Assembly (NCBI RefSeq): GCF_014352955.1
Contig: NZ_CP060691.1
Coordinates: 62,001 to 126,000, forward strand
Origin: Mycoplasma sp. Pen4
GTDB taxonomy: Bacteria > Bacillota_I > Bacilli_A > Mycoplasmatales > Metamycoplasmataceae
Length of the DNA stretch: 64,000 bases
Reading direction: 5' to 3'
This document shows, in pieces, positions 45,314 through 59,113 of the stretch; within the stretch, counting starts at the first letter, position 1; every line of letters begins with the position of its first letter. The notes beneath the pieces were generated by a model, which worked only from the letters and a program-made list of their open reading frames with translations, searched no databases and was not told the origin of the DNA. The position numbers were made by a program, and so were the translations under genes.

Positions 45314-48300
45314 ATGAAAAAACCATTAAGCAAAAAACAGAAAATAATTATTGGTTCTACCATAGGTGCATTAGCGCTTCTCGGTGGGGTTACTGGTGGG
45401 GTTTTAGCTTCAAAAAGATCTCAAAGCGAGACAACCACACAGACTAATGATTATGAAAAACAAATAGATGAATTAAATTACATTTCAGAAGGGATAAAGG
45501 AAAGATATAAGGAACAAATAAACAACCTTGCAACTAATGAAGAAAAAAATGAATTTCTTAAAAATATCAAAAAGAAAAATATGCAAGTAAAAGAGTTTAT
45601 TGATTTCTTTAATAGCAATAAAGATTTAGAAACAAGAAACAATTATAAGTTCGCTGATAAATCCAAACAAGTTCAACTCAATGCAATTATTGATGAAAAA
45701 AATAAAAATATTCAAGACGATAAGTTATTAGATGATGCATTTGATTTTGGTAATTTAAAACAAAATTTTCTAACAAGATTATCCGAATTAAACGGTGATG
45801 AAAATTTAGAAAAAGTATTCAATGAAATTGATAAATTAGATGGTTTTGCATCTAATCAAAAAGAAAATATTAAAACTAAAATATCAAATTCAAATTCATT
45901 AAGTGATGCACATAAAAAACTAGCACAATATCAAGATTCAAACAATAAATTAAACGTCATTAAAATCAAGATTCAAGATGCTGAGAAAAACCTTAAGAGC
46001 GATATTTTTACAGATGCAGCAAAAGAAGAATTATCATCATTTATCAACTCAACTAAAGCAAGAATAAATGACACTGATATTGATGTTTTAAACTTTGATA
46101 AAGAGGCAAATGATATTGAAGGTGCAATTAAAAAGTTACAAGATAGCATTCAAGATGAAGATATAAAAGTTGCTTTAAAATCACAACTTATAACTCAAAA
46201 TAACATCAAAACATTTGATAACGAAAATGAAACAATAACTGTAGAACTTATTTTTCCAGATGACTTAGATATTCAACAGGTTGAAGTTGTTTGGTTTAAA
46301 AATGGTACAAAAGTTGAAAATGAAGATGATACTTATATTATTATTTTTGAACCGGAAGAGTTAACTATTAATGTTGCGCCTCAAATTATTTACAAAGGTA
46401 AAACAGTTAACTTAAATTCAATTATTTTAACTAAAACACCTTGACAAAATAGAAATAAAACATCAATTACAAATAAAGTTAATTCACTTGAATTAAGTGA
46501 TGAAATAAAACAAGAATTAAACTCTAGAATTGAATCATCAATTTCAAAAGAAGAAGCACTTGGAGTAGTTGTATTAGCAACTGAAACAAATAATTTATTT
46601 AATGTAATTGCAACAGATGATTTAAAAGATGATGTTAATTATAAATTAGCTTCAATTGATAACCAAAATAACTTAAATACAGCGATAGAAAATATTAGCG
46701 CATTAAAAATTGAACCAAGCAATATTAACTCAACAAGCATTCAAAACCTAAAATCTAGATACAATGTTGCTAAAAATTCTTTAAATGGTAGAAGTAACTT
46801 ACAAAATAGTATTAATACAATTGATGAATTAAACAATTTATCTGATGAAATTAAAGCTACTGGAAAATCACTTTTAAATGAATCAAACACACTACAAGGT
46901 TTAAACGATAATGTTGATGCTTTAATCAATCAAAATAATGTAACTAAAACAGCTTTTACAAACTTAGAAAAAGCAAATGAAATAAAAGAATTAATTGCTA
47001 AATACGAAAATGAAACAAAAACAATGATTGTTGAAAAAATCAAATCTGATTGAGAACATTCATTGAATATTATTGAAAATGCTGATTTCATTGATAAGAC
47101 AAGTAAAAAACTACTTCATAATAGTGATGAAAATATCACTACGTTATCTGAGTTTAATCGCTTAAGCGAAGGGATAATTAAGTTCATTACAAATAAAAAT
47201 AATTTATTCAAGATTTTACAAGAATTAATTCTTACAAATAGTAATGATGGTTATTTTGTTAGCGAAAACGAACCTGTTTCAGTTTACATTGATAACTTAC
47301 CTAAAGATTTAAAATTCCAAATTAGCACATATAAATGAGTTGTTGATGAACAAGTTATTAATGATTTAAATACTAATGTAATTACATTTGCACCTGCAGA
47401 AACAACTACTAATCATGATGTATATCTACAAATTACTGGTTCATATGATACAGAATCATTCACTGATTTCAAATTACCAGTAGTTGTAGTGCACAAATTT
47501 AGATTGCCTGATAATATAATTAATCCACTTAAAGAGGAATTGAAATCATTATCAGCACTTGATACTAGAATCATTAATGATTTTGAAATTAAACTTGAAA
47601 CAAGTTTAACATCAGCTTTAGCAACACAAGTATTAAATGAGGCAAAAGAATTAAATACGAATGCTATGCAATTAGCAGAGATTTATCAAAGATACTCTGA
47701 ACTAGATAAAAATGCTAATAATTATAAGTTTTCTACTCCAAAAATCAAGACTGATCTAACTGTAAATATTTATCAATTAGAACAATTACTTGATACAACT
47801 AAAACTAAATTAATTATTAAAACAAACAAACAACAATTAATGACTTTAAAAAGCGATATTGAGAGATTAATGAATTCTTTCAATGGTGATGCTAATTTCA
47901 CAGATATTAACTCAAAAATAAATAAATTTGATTATTTATCAAACAACCTTATAATGCTTGCACAAAGTGAAATAAAAACTGCAAGCGATTATGAAAATCT
48001 TGATTCAATATACCAAAAATGAAATGGTAAAAATCAACAAACTATTAGTGTGATTAGCATCTTAAATGACGATGATAACTTACAAAATCAAATAAGTTCA
48101 TATGAAAGTGATGTTAACAACAAGTTAATACCATTAGAATTAAAATCAGATTATCAAAATAAAATTCAAAAAGCAAATGAAATTCTTGAACAAGTTCAAA
48201 ACAAAGACCACTCTGTTTTAAATAATCAAGATACAAATATTCAAGAAATTTTTGATCAGTTATTAGCGGCAAAAGGTAAATTAACTCAATTTATTAATGA

Positions 48301-51300
48301 AAACTTAGAATTAAAAAATGCATTAAACACAATTCGTGTATCTGCAAGTAATAATGGTGAATTCGATGATAACAACACTAATATAGTAGTATCTCTAAAT
48401 CAAGAGAACAAGAATCCAGATTTAAATGTTACAAACATAAAATGATATGTAAATGATTCATTACTAAATTCACAACCATCATTTAATAAGGACCAAACTC
48501 TTGAAGATAAAAAAGTTTATGCATTAATTTCAGGGAGTTACAAAAACCAGACATTCTCAGATGCAAAAACGAATGTAATTACAATTCTGCCAGCAACATG
48601 AGCAAATAAGAATAAAGATTCTTATTACAATGAAATAGCCTCATTGAGCAATCTTGATGAAACACTTAGAAATGTTCATATAAAAGCAATAATGAATTCA
48701 GCAAATCAAGAAACTGCAGACCAAATTTTAAATGATGCCAAAACACAAAATGACTTAGTTTCAAAAATTATTGAAGAAATTCAAAGAACAACTAACAGAA
48801 ACCAAGAATATGTTTTTTCAAAACCAGAAGTTAAAAGTGCATATGATGCTAAACTTAATGAACTAAAAACACTTCTAACAACCGATTATTCAAAATTATT
48901 AGTAAATGAAACACCTAATGTAATCAATGAATTATTAAGTGAAATTAAACGTATTTCATATTCATTTGATGGGGAACAAAGCGTTTCTGAATTAACACGT
49001 TTAATTAGAGAAAATCGCAAATTATTGCCGAATAATATTAAGAATGAAATAAATAACCAAATCGCAACATTAAATGATTACAACACATTCATTGAATTCA
49101 AAGACAAAGCTATATCTGAGACAAAATATGCACAAAAGTTAGCGAAATTACTCAAAACAACAAGAGAAATGGGTGATGCAATAAAACTCAAAAACAAAAT
49201 TGCTAATAATAATTCAATTCCTAATGAATTAAAAGAAAAATTAAATAATGCAATTCAACACGCAAATGATAAATTTGATGTTTTACATGTTGAAGAACTT
49301 TTTGGTCCATCGAGAGAGATTAAACAATTAAAAGATTTTAATCAAGATTATGAAGAGGAATTAAATGCACTCACAACGGTATTAACTGAAGTTGAAAAAA
49401 GCATTAGTAATTTAAATGATGCAAATCTTGTTGGGGTATTCTTATTAAATAATGCAATTTCTGATTCATTTGGATATGCAGATTCAGTTAGTTTATCAAT
49501 CAAAAAACCAGATTACATTAATGTTTCTACAGCGAGATGAATAGTAAACGGCAAAGAACTAAGAACATTATCATTTAGTTCAAGCGCTAAACTAACTCAA
49601 GCTTTACAAAGTAGTGTATACCAACGTTTAGGTGCTGAAGTAAAAGTATTTATCAGTGGTACAGATGGTAATGGAAGAAGTTTTAATGACTATGTGTTAG
49701 GTCCAATCACTATTCACCCAATTTCATTACAAGATTACAATATTAAAAATCAAGCAATTATTAGTGATATTGATAATTTCACTTTTGAACTTAAAAACAA
49801 TTACAAAGAACAAATCAAAAATGCTAAATCATTTGAAGAAATTGATCAAATAATTGATAATGCCAAAGATCAAAGTAAAAACCTACAACCAGGTGGTAGA
49901 ACTTCATTTATTTTTGAACAATTCCTTACTGGTTCAATAGACGATAGAAAACCTTATATTTATGCTTCAGAAGACTTAAAACAAGCGCAAACTGTAGCAT
50001 TAAGCCAATTATTAAACTTATTGAATAATGATCATTCAAAATTTGCTAAGTATATTAGTAAAAAAGGTCTAGAAGATATAAGAAATAATATTTATCTACA
50101 AAAACAAAACCTTGATGGTGATGATAACTTTAACCAAGCATTAACAGATATTCTTATTCAAGCAACTAATTTAAGCACTGATTTACAAAATAAAATTAAT
50201 GACGAATTATTAAAAACAAACAGTTATTCATCATTAAGAAACAAAGTGACAGACATAATTTCAAAAAGTAATGATGTTGCAGAAATTAATTCACTAATTA
50301 ATAAAACAAATCAATTATTAAATAATATTGATGTATATAACAACCAAACTAATAACATCATTGATTTACCAACAAATATTAAAGATGATTTATCATCTAA
50401 ATTAAGTGTCGCAAATAGTATTTTAGATAATAGAAAATTAAATTCATTTGATGCTAATACATCTATGACAAAGGAAAATCTTGCTAATGTATATAAAAGA
50501 ACATTAAGTATTTATGAAAATCATAAATTCTTAAATAATGCTCTACATTCTGCAAACATTACAGTTTCAAATAATGGAAACTTCATGAATAAAAGAACAC
50601 CGGTTACATTTACATTATTGGATATTCCTGGAATTCGTATCTCTAATTACGATTGATATGTAAATAACTCGGTTTCACGTGAAAAAGGAAATCAATTAAA
50701 TATTTATTTTAGAACTGCTTCAACAGTCCAAAATGTAAACAAACTTGTGCTTTCTGGTTCATATAAGGATGTTACATTTACAGATTTTGAATTACCAATT
50801 AACAAAACCGTAACTCGTCCAGCAAAACTTGATGATGCATATGTAAATGAAAAAGCAAGTATTCTTGATGCTGAAAAATATACAAATGTATTAGTACTGA
50901 CAGTTATACAAAAACTTAAAAATGATATTAAGGACGAATACTTTGAAACTTCAGTTGAAGAAATTTTAAATGATGCTAATTTATATGTTGAAAGTGTAAG
51001 TACATTTTTATCAATTGATGAAGAATTTAAAGACTTAGACAATCCACCTTTAGATATGAAATATGCACCAAATGAATTGGTTACAAAATTCTTAAACCAA
51101 TTAAATAGTGGTAAGAAATTATTCTTAAATGCAAACAAAACAAAATTTTCAAACCCATTCATTACAGCGCTTGGTGTATCTATTAAAGTTAATGAGTTAA
51201 AAGAACTTAGAAAGCAATTAAATGGTGAGCAAAGATTGAATGATGCGTTAGCTAAAATTGGTACATATACTCTTTTTGATACTGTGACAAAGGCACAAAT

Positions 51301-54300
51301 GAAAGACGAAATAGCTAAAACAGAAAATTTAATTGAACTCGAAAAATTAGAAAACAAATATCAAACAATTAATGATAATGCTGATTTATTTAAAAATAAA
51401 ATACTTGAATTATTAGCTAATATCGAAAATACAACTAATGGTTTAGCAAAACGCATTGAAGAACACCAAAGTAATAATCCACAATTTCCAATTCCACCAA
51501 AAATGATGGAACTTTACCAAAATGCTTTACAAACAGCAAAAAACTCAATTAATCCAGATGGAACAATTAATAATATTCTTCAAATTGAACAAGTTAAAAA
51601 TGATTTAGAAGATTCATACAATGAACTTGAACAATATTTAATTGATAAAGACAGAATTTTAACAATTCTTAACGCTGCAAGAATTGAGTTGATGAATAAT
51701 GGTTATTCAATAGCAAATGCTGAAAACTTTAGTGCAAAATTAATTCTTGATGATGAAGTGAGTTTATACCAATTCCAATGATTCACAGGTGATAAAGAAA
51801 TATATAATACAAATTCAAAAACACCAACTATACCACTTGAACTTATTAATTTAGACCAACCAGTTTCATTATTGATTTCAGGTTACTTAAATAAAGTTTC
51901 ATTCGCAGATTTTAGGATAACAAGCGACTTAACATTTAAAGTTAATAACCCATTAAGAAATATTACAATTAGCGCATCAAATAATGCAACTTTAGTAAAT
52001 AATCAAGCTACAATCATTGCTTCAAGTAATGATGCTTCATTAAGTTATCAATGATACTTCTATGGTCATGAGATCGATGGCGCAACAAGTCCGACATTAA
52101 ATGCAACTCAAGTCGGTCCATATAAACTTTTAATTAAGAATTCTGATAATGTTGAATGATATACAAATGAAGTTTATATCTCAAGCCTTGAGTTGGTAAA
52201 TAATCAAGATAAATTTAGATTAATAGCAAGTAAAAACATTACATTTAATAATGGTTATATTGAAGATCTTGAATATGTTACAAGAACTCCAAACGATAAT
52301 TTCTATGAAACAGATTTATTAAGAGATTATGGTAAATATGGATTTAAATATCCTGCGTGAAACTATAACTATGAAGCAGATGGAAACAGAAGATCATTCT
52401 TAGATATCAATGGAGTTAGAACAAATATTTCTAACTTAGTGCTAGAAGAAAAAGTTCCTGGAACAAAATTAAAATTTAATGATCCATGATGAATTAAAGA
52501 ACAAATTAGAAATGGTACATTAAAACAGCACCCGGCCGCAAAAGAGTTTTATCAAAGAAAAATAACCCCTGATACAAAAAGTTTAACAAGAAGAATGGGT
52601 ATTTCGGCTGATGTTTATGGAGTTTATAATACGGGTATTTATGCAGTCCCTGGAGAAGTTGTTGAAATTCAATTCTCTTCTGAGACAATTAAGAGATTTA
52701 AACGTTTTAATAGAATGCCAATTACAGTTATTATTAACCAAAACTATTGAGATAATAGACCTTTTAATGATAGTGGTAGAATTTCAAATCGTTATCCTTT
52801 CTTACAATCTACATTTAGGTTTGACTTAAACGAAATCGATTCGAACAGGACAATCAAAGTTGCTTCACCATTTGGTGGTCCAATATCACTATCAATTGAT
52901 GCTGATTTGAATTATGGAAATGATAATTCAGCAATTTATGATTTAACAATTAAAAATGGTATCGAAATGCTTGCATACTTTGATGGTAAAACAACAAAAG
53001 AAGATTGAGATGCACAAATTCAAAAAATTAAAAACGGTGAATTAAATGCTCCAGAGATGGCTATTCAAACACAATATGCATCTATTTTAGTTCCGTGAAC
53101 AGGTGATAATGCAGTTGGATATGAAAAACTTGATCGAATTGTGTATCCTGGCGAAGTTATGAAAAAGTGAAATAGCTTTTATGAAGGTTCATTTAAATGA
53201 AATAGATATACAGCACCATATTTAAGACTAAATTATTGTGATGATATTTGAGGGGGAGCCGGTGCCTGAGGTGGTGGAAATAATTTATATGCGCCAACTA
53301 GTTGGGGCGGAACATATCTTAGAGGTAATGTAGAATTTTCATTCCAAGATTGAGGAAACTACCATGAAGTTAACCACAACTTCCAAAACAACCAAGATCC
53401 ATTTAACATTCGTGATCATGGATGAACCAACACTGTTTCAACAATCAACTTAAGTTATATTAATGACACAAACAGATGAAGAAGTTTTAAAAACTTAAAT
53501 GGTGAGCATGGTTGAGGCTGATCATACTTATCTAACCCGTTTATTAATATTAAACATGGAACAAATTGATATGCACTTTATGCATCAATGATTTATTCAC
53601 TTGGGCAAGATCGTTTTATTGATTGAACTGAGTGATCTGCACAAAACGGACATCATGATAAAGGTTTTGAAACTGTTCAAGCATTATCGGATTACTTTAA
53701 ATTAGATTTTGTTCATCCATTTAAAGCAAGAAACTGAAGTTCGAAATTAACTGATTCAATTTCTGATTTAACACCACGTTTTGAAGCAGAGATTCAAAAT
53801 ATTAAAAATCAACAAAAACGTCTATCAGATAGATATGAAGTGCTTAGTGCTCAATATGCTGAAGGTATTAAAAAATATGAAGATAATTCACCTGAAATTA
53901 CAAATAGAGATGAATTTAAAGTATCATTAGATGCAAAAGTAGAAGAAATGAGACAAATTGAAATTGATATTAGATTATTGAATATCAATATTAATGGTGT
54001 AAAACAAAAAATAGAAGCTGAAAAACAAAAACAAATTGAAATTAAGAAAATCAATAAAAAATATACAGCTTTTGATTTTGTTGGTAACTTATATGCATCA
54101 GGTCAATATTTCTATAATAGTCAAACAAGAGCATTCTCATACGAAGAAGATACAACTGCTGCATTCCAAATTCCAGCAGGAGAAGATTACGTATTTGACT
54201 TTGAACATGGTATAAATAGTCCAAATCAGAATTTTAGATGATCAAAAATTAAGTTTAATAAAAATTCAAAATTAGGTGGAACATTAACTGTTGATCCAAA

Positions 54301-55450
54301 TAATCCTAAAAAAGTTATTTATCATGCAAATCCCAATTCATTAGATCAAATTGATGAGTTTGATGTAGAAATAACACCGGATGAATTTGATGGAAAACCA
54401 GAAAATTATGTACCATCATACAAATGAAAAATTAAGGTTAGAAATGTTGTTAACAGACCCGTTTACTACATTTATGATACATTGCCAAATAATGTAAACA
54501 GCATAGATGAAGCGGTAAACAAAGCAAATGAATTAGTTAGATTAGGTCAAATTTCAGTTGTTAAAACGCCAGCTGATCATAGACTAAATGCTATGAACTA
54601 CCTAAATAACAAAAATAGACAACTAGTTCAATACAAAATGAAATGAACACCAGATGAAACAGGTGATTATGATATTATGGCCAGATTCGATGATTATTTC
54701 ATGGCTAAGATTAATGGTGAAGTTGTCTTCAGACAAAATAGATGAACAAGTAGACCATTAAATATCAGAACATATCATTTTGAAAAAGGTAAATATTATG
54801 ACATTGAATTCAATGCTTACAATGTAAGTAGTGCAGGAAGTTTTGATGTATGACTTAAAAAAGGCGATAAAACTTATCCAATTGATAAAAATACATTATC
54901 TGACACAATAGCAAATGTAACAACAGATCACAACAAGTGAGCAGAATACGCAACTGATCCAAAATATAATTACAAGAGACGTTATTATAATTCAGAAGTT
55001 AAAGATAAAAGTCAAGTTGCTAAATTTTGAAACTGAAGTGGAACACTAGGTGAAAAACGAATGACACACATCATTGGGATTAACAATCCTGAAATTAAAT
55101 ATTATGGTGATTGAGACTTTGATAAGAATCAATACAATAAATTCAATTCAAATGTAAATAACTTAACCGCAGTTACAAACGGAGCAAATAATTATTTTGA
55201 ATATGAATTTGAAGGTAAACAAATTTCTATTTTTGGAAAACGTTCAACCGAAGCTACAAATTTTGATGTTTACATTGATGGTAAACTTATTAGTACAAAT
55301 TCAACCAATTCAGATGATGTTAAATACAATTCAAACTTATTCACTTATGTTTTAACTCAAGAAGAAATTAAGAGTGGAAAACACACAATCAAAGTAAAAA
55401 ACAAACAAAATAAACCGCTCGCAATTACATTTTTAGGTATTTTAAAATAA
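45314..55450 (+). CDS. 3378-aa surface protein with Ig-like/helical modules and an M60-like metallopeptidase
   Basis: One frame of 3378 aa with many TGA-Trp codons and no TAA or TAG that I could find. A membrane anchor (residues 8-32, no lipobox Cys) precedes alternating long helical segments and Ig-like modules near 286-376, 634-727, 1001-1095, 1372-1472, 1740-1834, 2114-2207 and 2214-2292. The modules share a W-Y/V-N...ISGSY...F-DF pattern. Residues about 2300-2838 match M60/enhancin peptidases, with zinc motif HEVNH (2684-2688) in GNYHEVNHNFQ. A coiled coil, a PA14-like domain (WTPDETGDYDI) and a carbohydrate-binding-like end (ISIFGKR, VYIDGKL) follow. It is probably a glycoprotein- or mucin-targeting protease held on a stalk. 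A ribosome site is almost absent, so leaderless start is possible. Confidence 0.85.
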
Positions 55451-55451
55451 G

Positions 55452-55484
55452 AAAAAATCAGATGTTTTAGGCATCTGGTTTTTG
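55452..55484 (+). terminator. Terminator of the giant surface gene
   Basis: AAATCAGATG pairs with CATCTGGTTT and is followed by a T-rich stretch. Confidence 0.8.
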
Positions 55485-55777
55485 ATTTAAAATATTTGTT
55501 TCCTCGTCTGGGTTTTTATCCTACATAATCTTTAATAATTAATATTTGAAGTGAATTATTTAACAACTAATAAATTTTAGAATCAAGATAAGTTTTTCGA
55601 ACAAGATTACCTGTATTTTTCCTAAGTAGGCCATTTTGAATTTTGTTTTATTAATATTAGACAAAATAATTAAAATCAAACAATTCATATAAATTTGTTT
55701 ACAAATTATATGATTCTCAAAGTAGTATAATTTTTTAAAAGAAAATAAGAAACAATTTATACATAAAAAAGGCAAAT
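55485..55777. other. Upstream region of the DUF31 lipoprotein
   Basis: AT-rich, no gene. It holds an inverted repeat AATTTGT/ACAAATT (55692-55707) and a TATAAT (55726-55731) that is a plausible -10 of the following gene. No clear -35 at normal spacing was seen. Confidence 0.5.
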
Positions 55778-58738
55778 ATGAAATTTAAAAAAATATGAAA
55801 AATAGGTTTAATTCTTGGTTCAACAATTCCGTTCACATCACTTGTTTCATGTGCATGCGCAAATGTTGAAACTATTGTTGATTTTAAGATGGAAGCATTA
55901 GATCATTTAAATCAAATCAAGAACAATATTTCACAAGTTCAATATTCTCATTTTGTGAAACAAATTAATAACACAGAAACAAAACAAGGTATTGGTGAAA
56001 TAATAAAATCATTACCTTCATTTAAACGTTTATATAATGAATTATTAGATTCATTTAATAACACAAAACCTGTAATTATTAATAAAAATAATTTTAGTGA
56101 TTATATTTCAAAGATAACCACATTAGAAGACTTAAGTAAAACTAAGTCTGCATTTAATTCAACTTTAAATAAGATTCAAAAGGCAATTCAAAGTATTAAT
56201 TCATTATCATCTGCATCATTTGAGACAAGTAAAATTAAAGAATATTCAATTAATTTAATTGATAAATGAGATTCGTTACCTGTTTATAACATAAACGATG
56301 AAAAAATAGTTTTATTAACTAGAGAATTGATTTCTAAACTAGAGAACACATATGCTCAAATTACTCAAATTAAAAACAAGTTAGAACCACTTAATGATCC
56401 AACATTAGATAGTGAGATTCAAGATATTCAAAATGAATTACCAAATTTAAATATTAATAGCAATTTAGATGAATTTAATCAAAAGATTACTATCCTAGAT
56501 CAAAAAGTAAATAATTTAAAAGATAAAAAAGATAAAGAAGCTGAAGAAACAACAAACAAAGAATCAACAGAAGATGATAAAACTAAACAAGATAATCATG
56601 ATAGTGATTCAAGTTCTTCGGTTTCTGATAGTGATACAATAGATGAAAAAGAACCAAAAAATGAAGAATCAACCACTGATAAAGGTGAAAAAGAAACAGA
56701 TTTAGATGGTAGCGTGGATAATTCAGGAGATGCAGCTCATTCATCAGAAAATAATCACGACTCATCAGAGAATGAAGACACTGATTCTAAATCTGCTGAT
56801 AATACTGATATAGAAGGAAAAGAAAACGAAAATAGTGATCCATCGTCACAACCTACTACTGATAAAGATGATGCCACTGATTCAAGTGATTCATCTACAA
56901 GTGATTCTGTAAACTCAGATGAAACAAAAGAAAAAGATGATCAAGAAAATTCAAGTAATAATCCTGATGTAAACAGCACAAGCGAAACCACAGATACAAA
57001 CTCATCATCTGAAACTAGCGATCAATCATCGAATGGTGAAAAAGAAACTTCTGATCAAGAAGATAATGAAACAAATACTCATTCATCAGACACTGAGAGT
57101 GAAAATGCTAATCAAGGTGATAATGAAAATAGCAATCCTGATGAAACTACAAATAACACTCCAACTACACCAACTGAACCTAAGATTTTAGATAAAACAG
57201 AAATAAATAATTATTATGAAACTCACCCAGAAGTTCATAGATATGGTGAAAGTAATTATGATGATTCTTTAAAATTTGATAAAAACATTGATTATGTTAA
57301 AAATATTTTAGGAAGAACTGTTTCATTATTTTTTAGATACACTGATGAGACATTTAGTGGTGGGACTGCTTGATTATTGGATTACATCAAGACTGGTGCA
57401 CCTCATGAAAATAAATACAAATTATTTTTAGCAACCAATTATCACGTAGCGATAGAATTATTTGCCGATGATGATTATGATATTTATAAACAACCAAATA
57501 AATTAGCTCAAAAACATATGAAAGAGTTTGTGGTTAGTTTTAATCACAAATATGATGATAGTCTAAAGGATAGCATTTGAACAAAGAAACTTAGAAGCGA
57601 TTATGTTCACGTAAGACTTAAACCTTCAAAGATGGCAAGAACATTCTTTTTAGCTCAAAACTTCATGGACAAAGCAGTAGTTGATGTTGATAAAAATTAT
57701 TATGCAGATTTTGCTGTGCTTGAGTGAGATGTAGATTTAGATAATCTACTTGCTCCATCTGATTTAGCATTATCAAATCCCGATACATCTTCTCATGTTG
57801 GTGCGTATGAATATAGTCAAGCATCAATTGAATGAAAATTACTTACAGATCATTTAAAAAATGGAATTAAATTAATGGAAGAAAATAAAGCGAGATTAAC
57901 ACACAATGACAAAGTTGTTAATTTAGATAAAACTTCTGATTATCCTTATGCAACTGTAGGAGTTGATTCATTATGATATGCAAGAAATGAATTATTAGGT
58001 GCAAAAGGTTTTGAAAGATATAAAAATATTTATGCAGATTCAGACATTATTTATAAAAAATTAGACACTGATGAAAAAATAAATAATATGTCTAAATACA
58101 TTAATGAAACATTACCAAATTCAAAATATAATCCATTTTCTTATTTATATTCTGCTGGTTATCCAATTCTTGGAATTCGTATCACTACACAAGTAACTGT
58201 GCCAGCTGCAGCAAATAATCTTCAAGGTTATAAAAATTATTCAGTTGATAGAAATCTTATTTCTGCTTCATTCGATTTAAATGCAACTGCATCAGCGGAT
58301 CATGGTCTTAAATTTAACAATGAAGCACAGTCATTATATTATGGTACTGCTTATGAGTTTTTAGGATTTAATCCAGTTATTGGAGGCCAAAGTGGTTCAA
58401 TGGTAATTGATGAACAAGGCTTAACCGTAGGAATATTATGAGGAACATATGGTGATATTCCATTCTTAGATAATAACAATAAACAAGTTAGATTATATAG
58501 ACATGCATTTGCTCCATTGATTCAAAACTTCCAATTCAATGGTGAGCACTTAATGAATAATTCTGATGGTAGCCAAACAAGAAAACCATTTAATGTTCGT
58601 AGATATAATTTAATTGACGGAACTAATAAAGAGATCTATAAATACCAAAGAGACTCATTTAGAGAAAGATTGATAAAAATATATGGTGATCAATATCAAT
58701 CATCATTCTTATTTAAGAAAATAAAAACCAGTGAATAG
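55778..58738 (+). CDS. DUF31 (MIP-type) serine peptidase lipoprotein
   Basis: Encodes 986 aa with several TGA-Trp codons. The signal peptide ends in a lipobox at Cys25 (SLVSC). A helical part (30-250) is followed by a Ser/Asp/Glu/Asn/Thr-rich linker (about 252-468) and the DUF31 trypsin-like domain. The triad is readable as His556 in ATNYHVA, Asp644 in YADFAVLEWD and Ser872 in GGQSGSM. DUF31 lipoproteins include the mycoplasma immunoglobulin protease MIP, which normally acts with a binding partner MIB. No MIB gene is adjacent here. The substrate is therefore open. Confidence 0.85.
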
Positions 58739-58744
58739 ATCATA

Positions 58745-58775
58745 CACACCGCAACAAAATGTTGTGGTGTTTTTG
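58745..58775 (+). terminator. Terminator of the DUF31 gene
   Basis: CACCGCAACA/TGTTGTGGTG with a short loop is followed by TTTTTG. Confidence 0.9.
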
Positions 58776-58812
58776 TTATTTTAAAATTTTTTACAACTAT
58801 GTTTAAGTTAAA

Positions 58813-58842
58813 TTGATATTTTTCTAAATAATGGTGTAAAAT
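58813..58842 (+). promoter_or_regulatory. Promoter of tRNA-Ser
   Basis: TTGATA (-35) and TGTAAAAT (-10 with extended TG) are 18 bases apart, and the tRNA begins 15 bases after the -10. Confidence 0.7.
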
Positions 58843-58856
58843 CTAAATAGAGATAT

Positions 58857-58946
58857 GGATAGTTGGATGAGCGGTTGAAATCGGCAGCCTCGAAAACTGT
58901 TAAAGTGGCAACACTTTCGGGGGTTCGAATCCCCCACTATCCGCCA
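58857..58946 (+). tRNA. tRNA-Ser (CGA)
   Basis: The acceptor arms GGATAGT/ACTATCC, the D arm, a long class II variable arm with AAAGTG/CACTTT and the T arm GGGGG-TTCGAAT-CCCCC fold cleanly. The anticodon loop gives CGA after T33, reading UCG serine codons. Discriminator G and an encoded CCA end it. Its own promoter and terminator flank it. Confidence 0.95.
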
Positions 58947-58959
58947 AATTTATTTTCTA

Positions 58960-58992
58960 AATTCTGAATTTCAATGATCAGAATTTTTATTT
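58960..58992 (+). terminator. Terminator of tRNA-Ser
   Basis: AATTCTGA/TCAGAATT is followed by TTTATTTT. Confidence 0.75.
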
Positions 58993-59113
58993 TACCTTTT
59001 TAACTATCTATTAGTTTCAAAAGTGACAAAATTCGTGATATTTTACAAAAAATTAATAATAAATTATTAAAAGGTGCTAATTTAGTAAAATTTATGTATC
59101 AAAAGGAGTTCAA

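Noticed and set aside
55560-55775. 71-codon minus-strand ORF before the DUF31 gene
   Set aside because: It overlaps the promoter region, is compositionally AT-noise, and has no ribosome site.
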